From Linnemannia schmuckeri (taxonomy: Eukaryota > Mortierellomycota > Mortierellomycetes > Mortierellales > Mortierellaceae), in assembly GCA_029449235.1 (NCBI GenBank), contig JANATG010000009.1, forward strand, positions 1,612,001 to 1,676,000: a DNA stretch of 64,000 nt, given 5' to 3'. The stretch's first letter is position 1, and every line of letters begins with the position of its first letter. This document shows, in pieces, positions 43,758-53,369 of the stretch. The position numbers were made by a program, and so were the translations under genes. Under the pieces are notes generated by a model, which was not told the origin of the DNA, searched no databases, and saw only the letters and a list, made by a program, of their open reading frames with translations.

Positions 43758-44564
43758 CTAGAGTCGACTGAATGCGTTTGTAGTGAGCAACAACTGAACA
43801 TTGCTGCTCCTGAACAAGGCTGCTATGAGTTCCTGTTGATCTTGCTTCTGAAGTGAGTTGAAGGATGGTTCACACCTCCTTCGCTTCTTTCTTTTGATTT
43901 GTTTTTTTCGACCGCGCGTCCTTACGTGTCTAGCAATGTTGGTTATTTGCTGATGCTACACCCAGCTTCTTTTCATTTCTGAACAGGATGATCATTAGTA
44001 ACTCTTAGACTCACTCATTGATCATTGATTATCGCGTTCAGTTCTTTTGGCGCGCGTGCCTTTGATTAACTTTTTCAGTCTCTTATATAAAAAGGACTCT
44101 TTGTGAAAGAGAACCGATGAAATTTTAGATCCATACGTTGGTGGAAATCAAGCACCTAACCGTGATGGTTGAAGCGACTGGCAAGCTGCAATAAAAAAAG
44201 GACGCGTGAAAAAAACTATATCACGTCAAAGCATAACCAGCTTTGAACTTGTGTCAAAAACAATAAAATGGATTAAAAACGCTACCTTTGATCTCAGGAT
44301 GATAGCCCTGAGCACTTGGCGCGTTACTTTGTATCCTGATGCCGCCTTCACCTTGCCAACATAGTCACAAGGGGTTGGCAGAGGGAGCTGAAAAAACGTA
44401 GTTTTCCTTCACGTTTTTTATACTATCGCCTTTGTACCATCGTTGCAACAAAATAAAAGTAAGCCCTTATCCATTCGCTCCTTTTAACTCACAAATCCAT
44501 GGAAATCCACCGTGGCGACGCACTCTACGCGTCCCTAGACTTCTAACCTTCACAAATTCTCTCT
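43758..44564. other. Intergenic region before the LINE fragment
   Basis: 800 bp without a supported gene. A TATATAAAAAGG box occurs at 44085. Nothing else recognised. Confidence 0.35.
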
Positions 44565-44815
44565 TTATTTTCATATTCGGGTTTACTTTTTGGGTAAAGC
44601 AGCACAGCACAAGCATTTGATATTTAAAAACTTAGAGGAACTTCACACGAAACTCTTACGAGCGCCATGACCAGCTATAGTTCTGTGGAACCTGTCTTTG
44701 CGTAACAATTGCCGCTGCTCTTCACAGCAAAAACGGAAGACAAAATAAAACTAGATACGAATGAAGGGGATTCTTCCCATCCTCTCCATCAATGACAACC
44801 ATAGCAATTTTTGGC
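44565..44815 (-). mobile_element. 5'-truncated LINE 3' end upstream of tRNA-His
   Basis: On the minus strand the frame LMERMGRIPFIRI-stop near 44750-44793 matches the last residues of the LINE ORF at 55,566 (LMERMGRIPFLRV-stop). The sequence downstream, rich in recognisable blocks (CAATTGTT, ATCAAATGC, AAGTAAA), aligns with the 3' UTR of the 55.4-kb copy. The copy is therefore only the last codons plus 3' UTR. It ends near 44570 and is 5'-truncated at about 44,812. A T-run (44818-44840) and about 79 bp separate it from the tRNA gene. Confidence 0.6.
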
Positions 44816-44918
44816 ATTTTTTTTTTTTTTTTTTTTTTTTGTAAAAGCCATTCACGCCACCAAATGAGTGCATGGATTTCGTGTGCTCAAAAAGATTAAT
44901 AACTTTCGACCCCCACAC

Positions 44919-44990
44919 GCTGGCATAGTATAATGGTTAGTATATCTCGTTGTGGCCGAGACGATCCTGGTTCGATTCCAGGTACCAGCA
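44919..44990 (+). tRNA. tRNA-His (GUG)
   Basis: 72-nt cloverleaf: acceptor GCTGGCA pairing with TACCAGC, D arm with TAATGGTTAG, anticodon stem TCTCG/CGAGA with loop TTGTGGC giving anticodon GTG, and T arm CCTGG-TTCGATT-CCAGG. The trailing A is discriminator base 73. No intron. Downstream T-rich DNA (CTTTTTG at 45006) can terminate RNA polymerase III. There is one acceptor-stem mismatch (C6-A67). Confidence 0.93.
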
Positions 44991-45051
44991 CATCTTTAAG
45001 GATCTCTTTTTGTGCGCGTTCTTGTATGGCACCGCGTACCTTTTTTTACAT

Positions 45052-45058
45052 CGGATTA
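45052..45058. repeat. Target-site duplication, left copy
   Basis: CGGATTA immediately precedes the left terminal inverted repeat of the 7.5-kb element and recurs immediately after its right end. Confidence 0.7.
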
Positions 45059-45239
45059 AGGGTTAATCTATTCGACAACCCGGGTTGCTCGCCTTAATTG
45101 ACAACCCGGCAGTCACATTTTGCAAAATAATTTGGCAACCCAGTTGCCAAATTACACCCTTGATGCGCCTGAACCATGCACCTGTACCACTGACTCCCGA
45201 TACACCTGCCATACCTCTGCACCCAACCATCTGACCCCA

Positions 45240-45432
45240 ACCACACCACCATCACCATGTAACTAAGCATACATTAATACCCTAGTTCGCCCGTACCATT
45301 AACAGTATCCTTTCTTGTCCCTTTCTCTCTCTTCACACGCGTGTGCCTTGTTCCCTATCTTGTTTCTTAAGCCCTTATCCCCATACTCTTGTCTTCTTCT
45401 ATTCCCTCGTGCACACCTTCTTGCACTGCTGT
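45240..45432 (+). repeat. Subterminal ~180-bp motif, left copy
   Basis: Begins near CACCATGTAACTAAGCATAC and includes TTTCTTAAGCCCTTATCCCC and CTTGTCTTCTTCTATTCCCT. The same series of blocks occurs at 51,800-51,985 in direct orientation and, in part, inverted at 52,185-52,275. Confidence 0.6.
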
Positions 45433-45460
45433 TATATAGTAGAGAGTATATGTTTATTGT

Positions 45461-46336
45461 CTAATGAGGACGAACAATGTAAACTGGATCGTTTTGAATT
45501 CTCTTGAGCGCTTGCTCATCAACCTCCAAAGTGAACGATCTTTCGCGCTTTGTCGATAAAAGGTTCTTGACTGTATCTCTAGTGAGTTTTTGCTCAAACA
45601 TCAACTCTTCTTGCCTTTTCTGCTGGATATCAAGGTAAATACGCTGTTGCTCGAAGGCCTTGCGATGTTGTTCCGCGAGGGCGCTCTGAAGATCGGTGCT
45701 TTGTTGGACTTGAGCGGTGGTGAAGGCCTGCAGGAACGTCATATGGTTCTCGGTCATTGAAGCCATGAACTTGGCATGCTGGGCTGTTGTACGCTCGGTG
45801 AATGACTCCAAGAACACTTGATGACGCTCAATCATTTTTTGCTCCAGGAGCTGCCCGGTAGTAGATTCTGCCGCTGGAGCCATTGATGTAGGAGCACGTG
45901 AAACAATGAGGCCGCCGCTTGAGGTGCTGTCGCTTGAGGTGCTGCCGCTTGAGGTGTCGCCGCTTGAAGCGCCGCCGCTTGAGTCGGATGAACGCAAAGA
46001 TACAGCTTCCTGTTGTCTAGGAACCGAAATATCGACTTGCACCGTCTTCTTGAGTGCCTTTAGAGCGGTGTTTTTCGCAACCATACAGAGCTGATAGTGG
46101 CGCTGTAGAGACGAGTTAAGGGTAAATGTCGATCCGCAGTAACAGACAAAATCCATGCCCTTTGCAATTTGTCGATTAAAAGTGGTTGGTTGATCAGTAT
46201 GTTTGCAAATGAACGTGATGGGTTGATCTGTGTGATATGTTATAACGTGGTTCTTTTGAGACTTGGATAGTGGTCGACCAAGGACAAGAAGACCTTGACC
46301 ACAATCGTAGTACGAACAAACGTTTCCGCGAGGCAT
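45461..46336 (-). CDS. Zinc-finger/coiled-coil protein carried by the transposon
   Basis: A 291-aa frame from the Met at 46336 (MPRGNVCSYYDCGQG); the frame is open 51 codons further upstream but reads like leader DNA. Two finger-like motifs are seen: C7-x4-C12 with H29-x4-H34 (NVCSYYDCGQG to NHVITYH), and a C-x-C-x12-H-x3-C unit (FVCYCGSTFTLNSSLQRHYQ, then LC). A duplicated HTDQPxTF block lies between them. Then comes a Ser/Gly/Asp repeat (SSGGASSGDTSSGSTSSDST) encoded by a 15-bp tandem repeat. A long helical segment follows, likely coiled coil (LLEQKMIERHQVFLESFTER through QKRQEELMFEQKL). I do not recognise the family. Position inside the TIRs, opposite the transposase gene, suggests an accessory DNA-binding or regulatory factor. 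Confidence 0.7.
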   Translation of the reverse strand: MPRGNVCSYYDCGQGLLVLGRPLSKSQKNHVITYHTDQPITFICKHTDQPTTFNRQIAKGMDFVCYCGSTFTLNSSLQRHYQLCMVAKNTALKALKKTVQVDISVPRQQEAVSLRSSDSSGGASSGDTSSGSTSSDSTSSGGLIVSRAPTSMAPAAESTTGQLLEQKMIERHQVFLESFTERTTAQHAKFMASMTENHMTFLQAFTTAQVQQSTDLQSALAEQHRKAFEQQRIYLDIQQKRQEELMFEQKLTRDTVKNLLSTKRERSFTLEVDEQALKRIQNDPVYIVRPH

Positions 46337-47312
46337 GCCGAAAGAAATGGTGCTGGAAGGATGTTTAGAGTGAGATGGGGTTGGGGAAAAGATGGGGCTG
46401 GGGAAAAGATGGAGAATGTGCGAAGAATCGGAGGTGTTTTGTTTGCGGGTATTTATGCGCCTCATTTTATACACAAACCATGGATACAAAATGCATAATC
46501 CAAAGTTGACTATTCAACCGATGACTATGAATATGAACTTTATTGCAAGAGATACTTGGTCATAATAAACAAACTGAGTAGCATCATATCCATCCATTGA
46601 GGTATCGCAGCAAGTGCGCGAGGCGCCTCGCTTCCTCGCAAAAAAGATTTTCCCTTTGAAAGAGGAATGGAGCATAATACGCGACAGGGCGCACATACAT
46701 CCATTGACGTACCGTAGCAAGTGTGCGAGGCGTCTCGCTTCCTCGCAAAAAAGATATTCTCTTTGGAAGCGGACTGAAGCATCATAGAACATGCATACAT
46801 GTCCATCCATTGAGGTACCGTAGTGTCTGTACAAGACACCTTGCTTTCTAACATATTATTTTGGTCTGAGGATCAAATGCCAATGCACGTCGGGAAGTTA
46901 CGTACATCTGCAAAAGATAAAGCTGGGGATTGATGTGTTGCGGACTTGCAACATGAACTTGGTTCCGCTACAATTTTAAGCATGCCAGTGCAAGAAGCTT
47001 ACTTTTGACAACAAGTACTCTCTGTCACCTGTGAGATACTAAAGAGCTACTCGATCTATGGTCAATATGTGTAATTTTTACTAGGAGAAAGGATGTTTTC
47101 TTCTATTTTTGACACAGCAGCATTAAACTATAAAAGCTGATAGAGGATAGGATGAAAAAACCATCGATCTTCCTTGTTACACTTCTGGCCCATCCTCTGC
47201 TGGTCCCTTTTTCGCGCAGTTACCGGTTAGTGTTAAACTTATATCCAGTCTTGTCGCACTTGAGCAACATGCGGTTGTTAATAGTTGATATTGAGCTGAT
47301 TGTAAAGCTAGA
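46337..47312. other. Spacer between the two divergent transposon genes
   Basis: 976 bp of noncoding DNA inside the element holding the tandem repeat described separately and the presumed divergent promoters of both transposon genes. No gene seen. Confidence 0.45.
46591..46835. repeat. ~107-bp tandem repeat, 2.3 copies
   Basis: CATCCATTGA starts at 46591, 46698 and 46804, a period of 107 then 106 bp. The first two units share GCAAGTGxGCGAGGCG, CTCGCTTCCTCGCAAAAAAG and a GAAG-type tail. The third unit is truncated after about 30 bp. Confidence 0.65.
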
Positions 47313-50300
47313 ATGTCAAGCACCGAGCCTATTCCTGTCGAGGACTGTTCTCCAAAATCACCAGAGTCAAGGGTTATGTACAGTACATACTGGCAAAGCT
47401 TGCAGACTGGCCGAATGTTGCTGGGAATTCCCTTGCCGAATATCAAAACGAATGCCGACGTCGAGGTCATCTATGAGCCCCCGCCACCCAAGGAGAGGAT
47501 ATATGAGGCCAGACTCGCAGCCCTCAAGACTATTCCATCAAGGGACATTGCTTTGAAGGCCAACTCCATGTTATGTATGAAGCGCATAACACTCTCTTTT
47601 CCATTTGCCTTTGCATCCTTTTTTTTTTTTTTTTTTTTTTTTGGGCTAGCCTATTCGACAGCCCGGTGTGTTAATCTTTCATCAATTCTTTTTTGATAGT
47701 CGGAGCCAAAGGGGCTTGGGGAATTCGTATCAAAGGCATAGGTAACTCTACATCTGCAGCTGTCAAGATCCTACTGGGTGCGGTGGACACGAACATTTTC
47801 ATCGTCAAGGCCAGGGAGATACTGAGTTGGATCGATGTAAATTCCGACCATGAATTCGTCGATTGGTTCCGTACCCTTTTGTACACTACCCCGGGCATCA
47901 TGGCGTGGAAATTCCAGCCAACGTCTGGCGCGCCGCTAGCCATTTCAAGCACCTTTGACCTCATGAGGGAGATTTACATTGACGATGAGATTGTGCGTGC
48001 AGTCATGGAGCTCTTTTCCATGTCATATGGCGCAGACGATCGATATCTCTTCATTCCTCCCCTTCAGATCATTTCCTGGGGTCAAAATATCCATTGGGAA
48101 TGGAAGGAGGACCTAGTCAAGAGTGGACGACTCGAAAAGGCATTCGCAGTTGTTTATATGACGGGTCACTGGGGTGCTCTTGAAGTCGATTTTAAGCGGC
48201 GCAAGATCTCATTTGGGGATTCTCTCTCGTATCCTATTCCTAACAAGACCATCGACAACGTTCGCAATTGGATAAAATGCTGCGGCATTGACATTGGTCG
48301 GTGGGACTGCGACACTGGACACTTTGCCGTTCCTCAACAACCTCCTGGAAGCGGATCGTGCGCTGTTAATGCCATTAATGCAGTGGAGAGGAGCGTGAAT
48401 CCAAGGACAGCAATTTGGACCCATGCGAAGTCTGCGCAACATCGGTTAAGGCTTCTTAAGCTGGTAACCGGCTATAGCAAGGTAAATATTGTTACAAAAC
48501 ATTAAACTTTATTACTATGCACAAAAATCACCTTTTTTCAACTCTAACAATCATTATTAACATGTAGATCGAACGTCAAGGTCATTGCGATGTTGCTACG
48601 AAAAGTGGTCGGAACCGAGGAGAGGTAGTGATACTTGGTCACAGAGCCATATCAGGAATGAAGGCTGCTGAGGGGAAAGTTAGTGAGGAGATTGGTAAGG
48701 ACATTGCCGAGGTGGAGATTGCCGAGGTGGAGATTGCCGAGGTGGAGATTGCCGAGGTGGAGATTACCAAGGTGGAGATTGCTGAGGAGGAGATCGCTGA
48801 GGGGGGGATTGCTGAGGGGGAGATTGCTGAGGGGGAGATTGCTGAGGGGGAGATTGCTGAGGGGGAGATTGCTGAGGTGGAGATGGCTGAGGGGGAGATG
48901 GCTGAGGGGGAGATTGCTGAGGGGGAGATTGCTGAGGACAATGCTGGTGCTGAAACTAGCGTGGTGGACAAGCCTGATGAGATGAGTAACGGATCGATGT
49001 GGATACCTCAAGTCGGCCAACAATTTGAAAGTCTGGAAGACTTTGAAGATCAAATCCATCCTTGGGCACATCGACAAGGATTTCAGTTGCGACGAATGCA
49101 GTCCAGGCTTGATGAACAACATGGCCAACGTCCCCGAGGTAAATATTGAAACTGCTGGTTGTAAGTGCTCCTCCTTGAATACCTCCGCCTAACTCATGTA
49201 TTCTGCTTATGAATAGTAATTTTCGGTTGTTTGCACGGCGGCAAATATGAATCGCGGAAAAACGTGGATCCAGAAAAGCATCGCAACAAGATTTCCAAGC
49301 GCACCAACTGCCCTTGCCGTATTGTTCTTCGATCTCCAAAAGTAATATCTCCGTACTGGCACATCACTACCATTGTCACAGCTCACAGCGGTCATGGGTT
49401 CGAGCAAGGCACCTTGGAGTTCAACCGACGCGACAGACGGCTTACCGACAAGATGCTGGAGCAGATTTCTTTTCTGGCAGGCAGATTCAACGCGAAGCAA
49501 ATAATCTACTTGCTGAACCAAGACTGGCCTGACAAAGTGTTCGATCTTCGTACAGTCACTAACGCCATCCAAAAGGTGAGGAACAACGTGTGCTCTGATG
49601 GCTCCGAGGCTGCAGAGTTATACAAGCTTCTACAAGACAAGGCGCGCAAGGACAAGGACTGGTTCTTTGCAACAGAACTTGATGCCGAAGGACGACTTCA
49701 ACGAATATTCTGGATGAGTCCTTCTCAAAGATCCCTCTACCGACGCTATCGAGATGTGGTCCTCAGCGATAATACCTTCAAGACAAACCGGTTTAGTATG
49801 CCCCTCAATGCTCTCGTTATCGTCGACAACAATGGAAGAAGTCGCCTGGTTGGATGTTCATTGGTTTCCGGAGAGTACACAGAGGATTATGAATGGATTT
49901 TACGACAGCTGTTGATGGCAAACAACAACCTTGCTCCGCATACTATTATTGTCGATGATGACCATGCAATGGAAGCTGCCTGCGCCAACGTCATTGGACA
50001 CACGGTTCTCTTGAACTGCATCTGGCATCTTGGACACCAAAATCTAAACAAGAATCTTCGTGGCGCGCTCGGCAAGAGCTGGCAGGCTTTTATTTCCGCC
50101 TTTTGGACAACACGAAATGCTCTCACAGCTATCGATTTCGAGCATAGGTGGTCGCAGCACGTTGCAGTCTTTGGCGTTGGCAAACCAGGCGTTGAGGCTT
50201 ACTTGGAGAGGATCTTTGAGCGTCGCGAACACTGGGCCTGGCCGTGGGTTGGTACAAGATTTACCGCTGGAATGCAGGCAACACAAAGGGTGGAGGGTGT

Positions 50301-51688
50301 AAACGCGATCATCAAGCGAGCCGTTAACAGCAAGACCTCTCTTCCAGTCCTCTTCGAGTCTACTGAAACGATGTTATCGGATGAGGCCAGGACGTCGAGG
50401 TATCTCCACTACAAGATGGATATGACAGCCGATCCTTCACTGACTCAATTCGCCAAGAACATGTTTGCTGATATTATTGATGTGAACAGTCGTTTTCTTG
50501 GTATTGCAGCAAAAGGCCAGATGATGATGGAGATGATGCGGTCCATCTATTATCAATCCGATCTGCACCAAGCTACCAAGGTCGAAAGAGCTGCCGAAGA
50601 CAATGAAGAGCAGTCAAACGAGGCACGCGATGATGAAGAGGTAAGCATAAAAAAAAATTGCTAGATGATGAAAAATGCTAAAGCAGAAAAAAAAAAGAAC
50701 AAGAAAAGAGGACAAAGCGCTAACGATTGCTCTTGTCTTCGTCTGTAGTTTGAGAAGGCATCCAAGGAAGAACGCTTGAAAACCAAGCTCAGTGGGGAGC
50801 AATTAAACGAGGCAAGCGATTATGAAGAGGTAAGCTTATCAAAAAAAAAAAAAGACTTGAAAGTTGCCGGGCCGAAAAAAAAAACAAACGATAGAACAAG
50901 GCGCTAATGACTGCTCCTGCCTTTGTCTGTAGATTGAGAAGGCATCCCGGGATGACCGTGTGAAAACCTCGCTCGAGTCCTTGATTACAGCTGCTACTTG
51001 TGATCGGATAAAGTGCGTGTTTGATGTGACATACCGCCTAGACGTTGCTCGAAAGTCACGACAGCATGTCATACTGCTGAAAGACGACTCGTACCTTTGT
51101 ACTTGTCTTCTGCTCCAAAACAATGGAATTGTGTGTCGGCACTTTTTCCACCTCATGCAAGTCGATAGCCGATGCAAGTATCATCTCAAGCTAATTCCCA
51201 AACGGTGGTTCAAGGAAGAGCTACAGGATTCAATTGATCTTGAAGAGTCGATGGGGCCTTTCCTGCGCACCAAGACGCAAAAGGCATATGTGGGCTCGGA
51301 GGACGTAAATGTCAATCCTACTGCCACGTACATGGTCGATATTCGAAAGATGTTTCCATTGGCGCCCTCCCTCTCGCGTGGTGATCAAAGTCAGCTTTCA
51401 AAAAAGCGCCGCTATGGGGAGATATCGGGTCTGATGAAGGATATTATTAAGGTGGTAGACTCAAATCCGGAGGTGTTCGAGATGGTCAAGGAGAGTCTCG
51501 ATCAAGTCATTGTGGAAGGGAGAGGGGTTGAAGGAATGAAGGATCCAGCTCACGTAAAGACGAAAGGCAGACCCAAGACGTCGCGGATAAGGAGTGTAAC
51601 CGAGGTCAAGAAGCACTCGACAAAGTGTGGAGTATGCAATGGAGAAGGTCACAATGCGAGAAAACATCGCTCCCAGTATGACCCCTAG
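47313..51688 (+). CDS. Ulp1-like protease / FAR1 / MULE transposase / SWIM fusion protein
   Basis: Six exons (47313-47574, 47700-48481, 48568-49138, 49217-50640, 50749-50829, 50933-51688) with canonical sites give 1,291 aa. Domains in order. Ulp1/C48-like cysteine protease at about 200-330, with H244 (TGHWGALEVD), D261 (FGDSLS), Q300 and C308 (PPGSGSCAVNAINA). A linker at 395-476 of IAEGE/IAEVE repeats. A FAR1-type zinc domain near 500-600 (EDQIHPWAHRQGFQLRRMQS, CLHGGKYESRK, NCPCRIVLR, HSGHG). A MULE DDE transposase at about 690-920: D723 (DVVLSDNTFKTN), D785 (IIVDDDHAM), the CIWHLGHQN box and E898 (TQRVEGVNAIIK). A SWIM finger C1096-x-C1098-x9-C1108-x-H1110. A C-terminal zinc knuckle (CGVCNGEGHNARKH). 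Transposase cuts the TIRs; the protease probably acts on SUMO-like conjugates. Fusion across the exon 2-3 intron is inferred from splice sites; the protease could instead be a separate ORF ending at 48505. Confidence 0.82.
47648..47682. repeat. TIR-like fragment inside intron 1 of the transposase gene
   Basis: CTATTCGACAGCCCGG followed by TGTGTTAATC resembles the element's own terminal repeat (CTATTCGACAACCCGGG, GGTTAATC). It sits directly after a T-run of 20 or more nt. It may be a relic of a nested insertion from which the intron arose. Confidence 0.45.
48706..48950 (+). repeat. 15-bp coding minisatellite
   Basis: About 16 copies of GCYGAGGNGGAGATT encode I/M-A-E-G/V-E units in the linker between the protease and FAR1 domains. 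Copies fall in two classes: GCCGAGGTGGAGATT first, then GCTGAGGGGGAGATT, showing expansion in steps. Confidence 0.85.
50611..50932 (+). repeat. Tandem exon-intron duplication, period 189 bp
   Basis: The 3' end of exon 4 (CGATGATGAAGAG), its intron and the first codons after it (GAGAAGGCATCC) are repeated as exon 5 and the next intron. GTAAGC donors are at 50641 and 50830, and both introns end with GCGCTAAYGA...GTCTGTAG. The result is a duplicated acidic/basic segment (FEKASKEERLKTKL and IEKASRDDRVKTSL). Confidence 0.75.
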
Positions 51689-52518
51689 TTACACTTAAAT
51701 TAAACAAAAGACACGACATTTATACATTCACATTCCAAGACGATAGTAATTCTAGCATAACGATTGAACCGCCGCTTCATCTAACCACCTTGCCCTTAAC
51801 CACGCAGCCATCACCCTGTAGCTTAGCATACATACATACCCCAGTTCCCCTGTACAATAAATAGCCCCTTTCTCTGTCTTGACACGCATATGCCTTACTC
51901 CCTACTTTTGTTTCTTAAGCCCTTACCCCCACAATCTTGTCTCCTTCTATTCCCTTGTCCACACCCCCTTGCTCTGCTGCAATTACAATAGGTGCGGCTT
52001 CCCGTATAACTTTTGTTTGTTTTTTTTTTGGCAATTTTCTTTTGTGAGTGTTAAATGAAGTGCGAAGCTTCGATAGCTTTTATGCCTCTGTGACCAAGTT
52101 AGTGTTCTCCATGACTTGAATAATAATAACGAAAAAAGGGGAGCGATTCCTTTAGGCTATCTGTAACTAGAGCAGAGCACGGGGTTATGAACAGGAGAAT
52201 AGAAGGAGACAAGGATGAGGGTAAAGACAAGAATATATTAGGAACGGGAGAAAAGCTTAAGAACGGATACTGTTTATTTACAAAAAGAGAAGGAGGTGTT
52301 ACTAGTGTCTAGAAGGCGTGGTTGTTGGGAAGACTGGAGGCAAAGTAAGATAACAGTCCTCGCTGCTATCACAGTATCCACAGCAGACACACTCATTCGT
52401 CATATACCACATAGCCTCCTGTTATATGGCAACCCGGGTTGAAAAATGAGAGTGGGTAGGGGGGTTGTCAAATAAGCAATGAAACTTTCCTAATAAGGAA
52501 AGGGTTGTCAAATAAAAT
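51689..52518. other. Transposon 3' noncoding and subterminal region
   Basis: 830 bp between the transposase stop and the right TIR. It contains a forward copy of the ~180-bp motif (51,800-51,985), an inverted partial copy (52,185-52,275) and subterminal GGTTGTCAAATAA and GGCAACCCGGGTTG blocks (52,436-52,520), likely transposase binding sites. No gene. Confidence 0.55.
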
Positions 52519-52550
52519 GAGCAACCCGGGTTGTCGAATAGATTAACCCT

Positions 52551-53362
52551 CGGATTAATCTACTTGACAACCGGAATATCCTATGTGTTGCCCATAGTAA
52601 AGCCTATTCGTTGCCTATGACTCTGCCGCTATATGTTGCCCTATCTTTCTTCTCCCACCTACGCTGCGGCATCATCTATTTGTAGAGAACTGAGCTCTTG
52701 CTACTTGTGTCATGCATGTGCATCAGGAACCTCATAAGTATACGACTTGATACATGAGGCAACCATGTCAGCAATGGTACAGGTGGGAGAAAGAGAACGA
52801 GAAAGGGAACAAAGAAAATACGCGGCTTATGAGGATGCAGCTCAGTACATGGGGCAACTATGTCAAGGGCAACAAATAATTTTGCGGGGTGGGCAACAGG
52901 TTGGCGCTTTTTTGGCAATGCTTAAGAGTATTCAATCTCCGATGGCAACTGGGGGGGGGCAACGAATAGACTTTACTATGGGTAACATATAAGGAGCCAC
53001 AAAAGGGTGGGCAACAAATAGATATATCCCGTTTATAACTGACAACCCGCTGACTTCATGTACTCAGACCATGTAAAGTGACTCAGGTTTTCTCTTTATG
53101 CAAGACTTCTCATCCGGTTTACTTAGCTTTTTGTTAAGCGAGTTCATATAAAGACAGCTTCCACCTTTGAAGGCTAATTGCTTGATATTTCCTTCCTCTC
53201 CGTGAAGCTTTTCTGTTACCCCTCTTTATGCGGCACTCCTCTTCCAATTTGCTTTACTTTTTATCAACCTGATTCCGTCGAGCTTACATGAACTTAGTAC
53301 CAAGGTGCCAGCGGGTTGTCAAATAAAAGCTAACAACCCGGGTTGCCAAGTAGATTATCCCG
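52551..53362. mobile_element. Smaller TIR element(s), non-autonomous
   Basis: Left terminus CGGATTAATCTACTTGACAA (52551) and, inverted, right terminus CGGGATAATCTACTTGGCAA (ending 53362) resemble the big element's ends. Inside is an imperfect inverted repeat pair of about 36 bp (52580-52615 and 52958-52994, TGTTGCCCATAGTAAAGCCT), plus a further terminus-like block ending at about 53029. The region may be one 812-bp element or a 480-bp element next to a fragment. There is no coding capacity: the 81-codon frame at 52,747 is low-complexity. No target duplication was found for it. Confidence 0.5.
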
Positions 53363-53369
53363 TATTTGA

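Larger units (their letters stand above)
45059..52550. mobile_element. Complete 7,492-bp MULE-type DNA transposon
   Basis: The left end AGGGTTAATCTATTCGACAA (32-bp repeat, 45059-45090) is the exact reverse complement of the right end (52519-52550). A 7-bp duplication, CGGATTA, flanks the whole. Inside are a transposase gene on the plus strand, a zinc-finger gene on the minus strand, subterminal motif copies (GGTTGTCAAATAA, GGCAACCC) and a ~180-bp motif present near both ends. The intact frames, perfect TIRs and perfect duplication indicate a recent insertion. Typical MULEs make 8-11-bp duplications, so 7 bp is slightly short. Insertion was into the terminus of the smaller TIR element that now follows it. 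Confidence 0.85.

Noticed and set aside
46591..46835. CRISPR-like array
   Set aside because: Units are 107-bp tandem repeats without distinct spacers, in a eukaryotic transposon.
48639..48971. Antisense Ala/Ile/Ser-repeat frame opposite the minisatellite
   Set aside because: A 15-bp repeat keeps all frames open; the sense frame continues into conserved domains.
52747..52992. 81-codon frame inside the small TIR element
   Set aside because: ER/GG low complexity inside inverted repeats; no sign of a transposase.
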